Assembly: GCA_002684875.1 (NCBI GenBank)
Contig: NYVY01000026.1
Span: 13,151 to 18,533, forward strand
Reading direction: 5' to 3'
Length of the DNA: 5,383 nt
Origin: Pseudomonadota bacterium
GTDB lineage: Bacteria; Pseudomonadota; Gammaproteobacteria; Burkholderiales; Burkholderiaceae_A
The number at the start of each line of letters is the position of its first letter. Position 1 is the stretch's first letter. The translations under genes were made by a program, and so were the position numbers. The notes under the pieces are model-generated. The model was not told where the DNA came from. It did not search any database and was given only the letters and a program-made list of their open reading frames with translations. Of the stretch, positions 1 to 4,949 are shown piece after piece.

Positions 1-1181
1 TGTCCCAGTGGGACTCCGAGACCAACTGATAATCCAGATCCTGTAAACTCGTTTTGACCAGGTATATCTAAAAAGTCTTGTCTTAATCCAAATTTATATC
101 CTTGCTCATTTCCATTATTGATTATTGATCGCGGTCTTTTTTTTGTGTGACCCTGTTTTGTCTTATCTTCCTGGAGTACTAAAGTGTTAACTCTGTTAGT
201 AAGATCATTGTTCGATAGGCTATTAATAAGAGTTTCGTATATCAAAGAATAAATTAAACCATTATCTTTGAACTGAACTTCTTTTTTTGTTGGGTGTACA
301 TTAAAGTTTATTTCATTATTCGGAATTAATATCTCAACTAAAAGGTGAGGTTTATAGAGTTCATGAACAAGATTTTTGAATGCTGTGTTAATTGATCGTG
401 AGACCGTATAGTTTTTTACACATCGTTTGTTAACAATTATATATTCTTGATTTCTAATATTATTTTCCTGACTGGAGGATAGTAATAACTTTATACTTAC
501 CTCTCCAACAGTTTTTTCTAGTAGTCGAACTTGACTAAGTTCGACTGAACATACTCTAGCAAACCTCTTAAGAAAACTTGTTTTTTTAAAAGAAAGTTGC
601 TTCTTTCCTTCATGAATGAAATTAAATTCTATTGAAGGGTGAGCTAATGATAAATGCATAAAAATTGACTTACAATGCTTTAGCTCTGTACCTCTATTTT
701 TTAAAAATCTTTTCCTCACAGGAACTTTATGAAAAAGTTCTGAAGCGGAAATGTGTGTTCCTACTTCTCCAGAGCATGGTTGTAAAATCCATTTATTATT
801 TTCTTGAAATATTTCGTTACCCTCTTCACTTAATGAAGTCTTTGATTGAATTTTTAGTCTCGAGACAGAGGCAATAGCTGCCAGAGCCTCTCCTCGGAAC
901 CCATGACTGGAGCAATTTTCAAATTCGTTCTGATTTTCTATTTTACTTGTAGTGTGATTTTGGACTGCTATAGGTAAGTTATTTCTTGTTATCCCGAATC
1001 CGTTATCCAACACCGAAATTAAACTGATTCCTCCATCATTCAAATTTAGGTGTATTTGTGTTGCTCCTGCGTCAACAGAGTTTTCTAACAATTCTTTTAC
1101 AATTGAGGCTGGCCTTTCAATTATTTCCCCTGCGGCAATTTGGTCAATTAGTAACTGGGGTAATTTTTTTATATCTTTCAT
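1..1181 (-). CDS. mutL: DNA mismatch repair protein MutL, N-terminal part (runs off left edge)
   Basis: MutL is the ATP-driven matchmaker of methyl-independent or methyl-directed mismatch repair, linking MutS at a mismatch to strand incision and removal. The frame is open from the ATG at 1181 to the window edge, giving 393 codons of a protein usually about 600 residues long. The GHKL ATPase motifs are in order: KELLENSVDAGAT (about 29-41, with E30 and N34 matching the catalytic Glu and Mg-binding Asn), DNGFGI (59-64) and GFRGEAL (94-100). These are followed by VPVRKRFLK (153-161), the transducer segment EYIIVNKR (246-253) and NVHPTKKEVQF (294-304), which carries the ATP-contacting lysine. The last 60 or so visible residues look like the variable linker. 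The C-terminal dimerisation domain, which would show whether the DQHA(X)2E(X)4E nuclease motif is present, lies outside the window. The ATG overlaps the amiC stop as ATGA, implying translational coupling. No clear Shine-Dalgarno is seen. Odd points: N75 stands where RHATSKI normally has Arg, and F62 sits in DNGxGI. Confidence 0.96.
   Translation of the reverse strand, partial: MKDIKKLPQLLIDQIAAGEIIERPASIVKELLENSVDAGATQIHLNLNDGGISLISVLDNGFGITRNNLPIAVQNHTTSKIENQNEFENCSSHGFRGEALAAIASVSRLKIQSKTSLSEEGNEIFQENNKWILQPCSGEVGTHISASELFHKVPVRKRFLKNRGTELKHCKSIFMHLSLAHPSIEFNFIHEGKKQLSFKKTSFLKRFARVCSVELSQVRLLEKTVGEVSIKLLLSSSQENNIRNQEYIIVNKRCVKNYTVSRSINTAFKNLVHELYKPHLLVEILIPNNEINFNVHPTKKEVQFKDNGLIYSLIYETLINSLSNNDLTNRVNTLVLQEDKTKQGHTKKRPRSIINNGNEQGYKFGLRQDFLDIPGQNEFTGSGLSVGLGVPLG
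523..546. repeat. Perfect 10-bp inverted repeat with 4-nt loop inside mutL
   Basis: Arms 523-532 (AGTCGAACTT) and 537-546 (AAGTTCGACT) are exact reverse complements around the loop GACT. The repeat lies within mutL codons 212-220 (S V E L S Q V R L), so it is also coding. Neither strand has a run of T after the stem, which argues against an intrinsic terminator. It could form a cruciform or an mRNA hairpin, or be a palindromic binding site, or be chance. Confidence 0.6.
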
Positions 1182-2377
1182 AGTTTAAGTGGACTGTTTC
1201 CTATAAATTTTTTTATACCCTTAGCTAGTGCTTTTGCTATCCGTGACTGGTGGTAATTGCTTTGTAGACGTAACTCCTCTCTTGGGTTACTTATAAATGC
1301 AGTTTCAACGAGTATTGAGGGAATATTGGGTGTTTTCAAAACCGCAAATCCAGCTCCTTCTACATTCTTTTTATGCAGCACACTAATATCGCTAAGTTCT
1401 TTTAAAATATCTTTCCCTAAAATAGAAGAGTTTTTAATTTGAGCGGAAGTTGACATGTCGAAAAGTGTTTTTGCAATTACTTTATTTGGCGTTGCCAGTT
1501 TCTCCCCACCAACAAGATCAGATAAATTCTCTTTTTTTGCTAACCACCTAGCAGCCTCGCTAGAGGCTCCTTTTGAAGATAAGACATAAACGCTAGCGCC
1601 CCTGGCTTCTGGCTTTATCCAAGCATCGGCATGGATAGAAATAAATATGCTAGCTTTTGCATCTTTAGCTTTTTTTATCCTGTTTCTAAGAGAAACGAAA
1701 TAATCACCTTTTCTAGTTAAAAAAACTTTATATCTACTATTGTTTTCTAATGCTTTTTTCAGCTTTTTCGTTATTTCAAAAACCACCGTTTTCTCCATGG
1801 TTCCTCGCTTTCCAATTGCTCCTGGGTCCTCACCCCCATGCCCTGCATCAATAGCAATAACAATTTGCTTGTTTTTATTTCCATCACTTTTTAAGGCGTT
1901 TATCGTTTGATTTTTTTGTTGATAATTTTCTAAAAATGTCAGCAATCTATCTTTTCTTTTATGTGGAATGAAGTCAATGACTAGTCTTTCTTTATAATGT
2001 GCAACAGCTGGGATGGTTGATAATCGGGCTCTTGTAAGAGGTTTCATCTCAAAGGTAATACGAACTTTATTTTGTTTTATCTGAGTTACTTTCACCTTAT
2101 TTAAGGGTGTTTCCTCTATATCAAATCCTAAGATTTTTTTAACATCCACTGGATTTAGGTATGCATCAGGTATATCTATAACTAGCCTTTCTGGATTCTC
2201 TTCTATAGCAAAATTAATCTTTATATTTTTTACAAAATGTTCAATTGCTATTCGTGTATATTCTGGTGCTGGCCAAACTCTAACAGCTATAATCTCAAAA
2301 GAATAAGATTGTTTTGGTAAAATGCCAAAAAGAAAATAGACAGGGAAAGTAAAGAGTATTTTTCGTCGCGTTTCCAT
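1178..2377 (-). CDS. amiC: N-acetylmuramoyl-L-alanine amidase, AmiC type (AMIN + Amidase_3)
   Basis: This is a periplasmic zinc amidase that cuts the bond between N-acetylmuramic acid and L-alanine in peptidoglycan, used to split septal murein during daughter-cell separation. The 399 residues start with an export signal (1-26) containing TRRKILF, a hydrophobic stretch and a plausible cleavage site after SYS (24-26). An AMIN domain follows (about 28-138, from EIIAVRVWPAPEYTRIAI to RLVIDFIP); AMIN domains direct such enzymes to the septal cell wall. After a polar linker (140-170) comes Amidase_3 (171-391). Zinc ligands and catalytic residues are visible: H180 in DAGHGG, E195 in TMEKTVV, H249 in SIHAD and E359 in ETAFISN. 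The insert at about 266-320, with KGASSEAARWLAKK and SDLVGG, matches the autoinhibitory helix region of division amidases, which are switched on by LytM factors (EnvC or NlpD). The length is normal for AmiC. The gene lies 10 bp after tsaE and overlaps mutL by 4 bp (ATGA). AmiB is the equivalent at this locus in gammaproteobacteria; the single AMIN domain and RR signal favour AmiC. Confidence 0.95.
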   Translation of the reverse strand: METRRKILFTFPVYFLFGILPKQSYSFEIIAVRVWPAPEYTRIAIEHFVKNIKINFAIEENPERLVIDIPDAYLNPVDVKKILGFDIEETPLNKVKVTQIKQNKVRITFEMKPLTRARLSTIPAVAHYKERLVIDFIPHKRKDRLLTFLENYQQKNQTINALKSDGNKNKQIVIAIDAGHGGEDPGAIGKRGTMEKTVVFEITKKLKKALENNSRYKVFLTRKGDYFVSLRNRIKKAKDAKASIFISIHADAWIKPEARGASVYVLSSKGASSEAARWLAKKENLSDLVGGEKLATPNKVIAKTLFDMSTSAQIKNSSILGKDILKELSDISVLHKKNVEGAGFAVLKTPNIPSILVETAFISNPREELRLQSNYHQSRIAKALAKGIKKFIGNSPLKL

Positions 2378-2387
2378 ATTTTGAAAC

Positions 2388-2870
2388 TTATTTTATATTG
2401 TTTCTTAAAGTAGAGATCGTATTAATTTCTATTGCTATATCTCTTACGTTAGGATCATGAAATTTCTTGTTATGTCTTATATTAATCTTAATATCAGGGG
2501 CTGGAAGGTCATTGCCTTTTTCTGGCCACTCTATAAAGACGTAGTTTTTGCTGTCATCAAAGGCTGCAGATATTTCGTCAGTCTTCCAAGAATTTGGGTC
2601 TTGCATTCTAAACAGGTCAATATGAAAAAAGGATTTGTCATCTACTTCGTAGGTTTCTACCATGCTGAAGCTGGGACTCTTAATGGTTTCAGTCACTCCG
2701 AGGGTTCTTAACATCATTCTGATGAAAGATGTTTTCCCAACTCCAATAACACCTGAAAAATAAAAAAAACGACTGTTTTCACTCTCAATAAATGTTTTGA
2801 GACGATTAATAATTAATTCAAGTTGATCTTCTTTGATGTTCTCAAAAAAAAGTTTTTTTTTCTCGGGCAT
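2388..2870 (-). CDS. tsaE: tRNA threonylcarbamoyladenosine biosynthesis ATPase TsaE
   Basis: TsaE (YjeE) is the small cytoplasmic P-loop ATPase that works with TsaB and TsaD to transfer threonylcarbamoyl to A37 of ANN-decoding tRNAs (t6A). The 160-residue protein has the family order: Walker A GVIGVGKTS (40-48), SPSF (65-68), HIDLFR (83-88, holding the conserved Asp D85) and the IEWPEKG segment (113-119, with E114 and W115). The length is typical of the family (about 150-160). W95 in DPNSW and the LPAPDI tail after the EWP motif resemble betaproteobacterial versions as I recall them. The residues after the Walker A glycine differ from the usual GDLGAGKT. The ATG at 2870 is the only sensible start. 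It has no obvious Shine-Dalgarno, and codons 4-9 are an A9 run followed by C and T8. First gene of the leftward operon, divergent from queG. In E. coli nnr precedes tsaE; it is absent here. Confidence 0.96.
   Translation of the reverse strand: MPEKKKLFFENIKEDQLELIINRLKTFIESENSRFFYFSGVIGVGKTSFIRMMLRTLGVTETIKSPSFSMVETYEVDDKSFFHIDLFRMQDPNSWKTDEISAAFDDSKNYVFIEWPEKGNDLPAPDIKINIRHNKKFHDPNVRDIAIEINTISTLRNNIK
2844..2861. repeat. A8-G-T9 homopolymer pair at the start of tsaE
   Basis: On the plus strand there are eight A (2844-2851), one G, then nine T (2853-2861). Read on the coding strand this is A9-C-T8, encoding KKKLFF at tsaE residues 4-9, within 10 bases of the start codon. Such tracts are slippage-prone and keep the initiation region free of strong structure. 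In an AT-rich genome they can also arise without function. Confidence 0.7.
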
Positions 2871-2926
2871 GGTGCTATCTTAAAGTTATATGTTTGTATA
2901 CCGTATCCTACTAACAAAAATATTAT
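2871..2926. promoter_or_regulatory. Divergent tsaE / queG intergenic region, presumed promoters for both operons
   Basis: The 56 bp between the tsaE and queG start codons is the only non-coding stretch of any size here and separates the heads of two tightly packed operons, so promoters for both are expected in it or in the opposing gene starts. For tsaE the best -10 candidate is TATAAC on the minus strand (2890-2885), five of six matches to consensus, which would put transcription start only a few bases before the ATG. The best -35 I can pair with it, TTAGTA at 18 bp, is poor. For queG only weak -10 candidates such as TATCCT (2904-2909) are seen. Neither start codon has a recognisable Shine-Dalgarno. 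The assignment rests mainly on layout. Confidence 0.4.
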
Positions 2927-4054
2927 ATGCCTCAGAACGTGAGAAATAAAATAAAGTCACTCGCTAAGGAAGCTGGGTTCAGCGGCGCTAGTATTCTTTC
3001 GGTAAAAGATTTTAAAAAATATAATCAACTTCCTAGTAACTACAACAAATATCTTGAAAAGAAGATGTACGGGGACATGGACTACCTTACGAAAAAATTA
3101 TCGTTTTTTTACACGCCTGAGAAAATCCTTCCTGATGTAAAAAGTGTATTAATTGTAACTATGAATTATCTAACAAATTCGTTGATCCGAGAAAATTGGC
3201 AGGAAAAAAGTCTTGCACACTTGAATAAACCTGAAAAAAGCTACATTTCTTTATACGCAAGAGGTAGAGATTATCATAAGGTTCTAAAAAATAGACTCAA
3301 GGCCCTCGCGAAGTCAATTTCCGAGGTTATTGGTGACTTCGGTTATCGTGCTTGTGTTGATTCTGCTCCGCTATTTGAGATCGAGCTCGCTCAGCTGGCT
3401 GGGTTGGGCTGGCGAGGAAAAAATACTCTTTTACTAAATAAAGAAAGTGGTTCAATGTTTTTTTTAGGGGCGTTATTGATGGACTGTAAATTAGTCAGTA
3501 TGCCAGATAAAAAAAAAAATCATTGTGGTTCCTGTAGAGCTTGCATGGATGTTTGCCCAACAGACGCATTTGTCGGTCCCTACCAATTAGACGCAAGTCG
3601 CTGTGTTTCATATTTAACTATAGAGCATAAGGGAATTATCCCTAAAGATTTGAGACCGTTAATTGGAAATAGAGTTTATGGATGTGATGACTGTCAGCTC
3701 GTTTGTCCATGGAATAAATTTGCTAAAGTTAGCCAGGTACCAGATTTTGATGTACGGAACGGGTTAAGTAACTCAACGTTACTTGAGTTATTTGATTGGT
3801 CAGAAAAGGATTTTTATGAAAAACATAGAGGTAGTTCTATCTTAAGGATAGGGTACCCTCGATGGTTGAGAAATTTGGCTGTTGCATTGGGTAATAGCTC
3901 ACAATACTTCAATCAGGTTGAAAATAATGGGGCGGGACGAGCACGAGAAAAAAGAGCAGTGATGCTGTCTTTGAGTAAGAAGGTGCAAAAGGGTTGCGAT
4001 TTAGTTGCCCCTCATGCTCTTTGGGCTTTACAAAGACTTGAGTCAAAGGATTAG
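2927..4054 (+). CDS. queG: Epoxyqueuosine reductase QueG
   Basis: QueG is the cobalamin- and iron-sulfur-dependent enzyme of the last step of queuosine synthesis, reducing epoxyqueuosine to queuosine at the wobble base G34 of tRNAs for Tyr, His, Asn and Asp. The 375-residue protein (E. coli QueG is about the same length) shows the N-terminal cobalamin-binding fold with YGDMDYL (48-54), YARGRDYHKVL (110-120), VDSAP (144-148, with D145 at the position of the proposed catalytic Asp) and LGWRGKNTLLL (160-170). The two-cluster ferredoxin part has cysteines C200, C203, C206 and C210, then C226, and C253, C256 and C260 in GCDDCQLVCPWN. That is the full set expected for two [4Fe-4S] clusters. WLRNLAVALGN (313-323) and a short C-terminal helical tail complete the family pattern. 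An A11 run at 3509-3519 encodes the lysines just before C200. Head of the rightward operon; xerD starts 1 bp after the stop. Retention of QueG implies that the cell makes queuosine precursors and has access to cobalamin. Confidence 0.97.
   Translation: MPQNVRNKIKSLAKEAGFSGASILSVKDFKKYNQLPSNYNKYLEKKMYGDMDYLTKKLSFFYTPEKILPDVKSVLIVTMNYLTNSLIRENWQEKSLAHLNKPEKSYISLYARGRDYHKVLKNRLKALAKSISEVIGDFGYRACVDSAPLFEIELAQLAGLGWRGKNTLLLNKESGSMFFLGALLMDCKLVSMPDKKKNHCGSCRACMDVCPTDAFVGPYQLDASRCVSYLTIEHKGIIPKDLRPLIGNRVYGCDDCQLVCPWNKFAKVSQVPDFDVRNGLSNSTLLELFDWSEKDFYEKHRGSSILRIGYPRWLRNLAVALGNSSQYFNQVENNGAGRAREKRAVMLSLSKKVQKGCDLVAPHALWALQRLESKD
3509..3519. repeat. A11 mononucleotide tract in queG
   Basis: Eleven consecutive A on the coding strand encode K195-K197 and the first two bases of the N198 codon, two residues before the first Fe-S cysteine (C200). 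This is the longest homopolymer I see in the window. A one-base change would shift the frame and remove both iron-sulfur motifs. Confidence 0.85.
4045..4050 (+). promoter_or_regulatory. Shine-Dalgarno AAAGGA deciding the TTG start of xerD
   Basis: AAAGGA lies inside the last codons of queG and ends 5 bases before the TTG at 4056. It is the best ribosome binding site in the window. It supports 4056 over the ATG at 4005, which lies inside queG and lacks a comparable site. Confidence 0.65.
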
Positions 4055-4055
4055 T

Positions 4056-4949
4056 TTGAAAACCCTGAGTAATGAGATTATTGATAAATTTTGCGTAATA
4101 CTCTCCCTAGAGATGGGGCTTTCCGAAAATACAATCAATGCGTACAGATCTGACTTGATTGATTTTAGGAATTGGCTTAGAAAAAGCTCAACTCCGGTGG
4201 ACTCCCTTGATAAGAAGGCACTTGAACAATTTCTTAGAGATGGGTGTGATGCTTTGCGAACCTCGACAGTTAATAGAAGAGTATCAGCTGTTAAAAAGTT
4301 TTTTTCTTGGCTGGTGAGAGAGAAGATAATTGAGGACAATCCCTCGATTTTCTTAAAAGGTTCAAAAACTGAACAAAAACTTGCAGTTGTCTTGTCTGAA
4401 CAACAAATGTTATGTCTTTTAGAAGGCCCAAATACAAAAACTCCTCTAGGTATAAGAGATAGAGCTATTTTAGAGCTTTTGTATGCTTCTGGTTTAAGAG
4501 TTTCTGAGTTGATAGGGTTAAAATTTACAGACTGTTTGATCCAAGAGCGAGCTATATTAGTCTGTGGTAAGGGTAATAAAGAGCGAATAGTACCTTTTGG
4601 TGAAGACGCTTTTTATTGGTTAAAGAAATATGTTGCTAAAAGTCGTTACCTTCTTCTAAAAAAGACATCTTCATTATTTCTTTTTGTTGGGATTAGAGGG
4701 AAAAAGATGAGTAGGCAGTCAGTTTGGAAACTTATAAGGATGTACTCCAGCCAGATTAGATTAAAAGACCCGTGTACACCTCATACCTTACGCCATACAT
4801 TTGCAACGCATTTATTGAATAACGGAGCAGATTTACGTTCAATACAGCTTTTGTTGGGCCATACTGATATCTCAACAACACAAATCTACACGAGGATGGC
4901 AACGAAACATCTTAAACAAATTTATGAAAAACATCACCCGAGAGCTTGA
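4056..4949 (+). CDS. xerD: Site-specific tyrosine recombinase XerD
   Basis: XerD, with XerC, resolves chromosome dimers at the dif site near the terminus, activated by FtsK at the division septum. With the TTG start at 4056 the protein has 297 residues, against 298 for E. coli XerD, and begins MKTLSNEIIDKF. An ATG at 4005 in the same frame would add 17 residues and overlap queG by 50 bp; length, alignment and the AAAGGA site favour TTG. The N-terminal SAM-like DNA-binding domain (about 5-90) contains LSENTINAYRSDL and STVNRRVSAVKKFF. The catalytic domain has the complete set in TTG-based numbering: R148 in SGLRVSEL, K172 in GKGNKER, H243 and R246 in HTLRH, H269 in LLGHTD and the nucleophile Y278 in TQIYTR. 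Positions match E. coli XerD within one residue. The HHPRA C-terminus is typical of XerD and distinguishes it from XerC, phage integrases and integron integrases. The gene lies 1 bp after queG and abuts plsY, so it is probably a core gene cotranscribed with them. Confidence 0.95.
   Translation: MKTLSNEIIDKFCVILSLEMGLSENTINAYRSDLIDFRNWLRKSSTPVDSLDKKALEQFLRDGCDALRTSTVNRRVSAVKKFFSWLVREKIIEDNPSIFLKGSKTEQKLAVVLSEQQMLCLLEGPNTKTPLGIRDRAILELLYASGLRVSELIGLKFTDCLIQERAILVCGKGNKERIVPFGEDAFYWLKKYVAKSRYLLLKKTSSLFLFVGIRGKKMSRQSVWKLIRMYSSQIRLKDPCTPHTLRHTFATHLLNNGADLRSIQLLLGHTDISTTQIYTRMATKHLKQIYEKHHPRA

Noticed and set aside
523..546. mutL hairpin as an intrinsic terminator
   Set aside because: Neither strand has a T-tract after the stem, and it lies in the middle of an intact reading frame.
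665..877. Plus-strand 70-residue open frame
   Set aside because: It lies wholly opposite the conserved ATPase part of mutL, has no ribosome binding site and shows no recognisable family pattern.
1257..1442. Plus-strand 61-residue open frame
   Set aside because: It is antisense to the conserved catalytic C-terminal part of amiC, which explains the open frame.
2457..2711. Plus-strand 84-residue open frame
   Set aside because: It is antisense to tsaE over its conserved motifs; the composition is that of a shadow frame.
2921..2926. TATTAT as the -10 box of queG
   Set aside because: It touches the ATG at 2927, so transcription would begin inside the coding sequence.
4043..4339. Minus-strand 98-residue open frame
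   Set aside because: It is antisense to the N-terminal domain of xerD, which aligns well with E. coli XerD.
4056..4949. xerD as a phage or mobile-element integrase
   Set aside because: The XerD-specific length, residue numbering and HHPRA end, with operon packing between queG and plsY, mark a core chromosomal gene; no attachment-site repeats or tRNA gene flank it.
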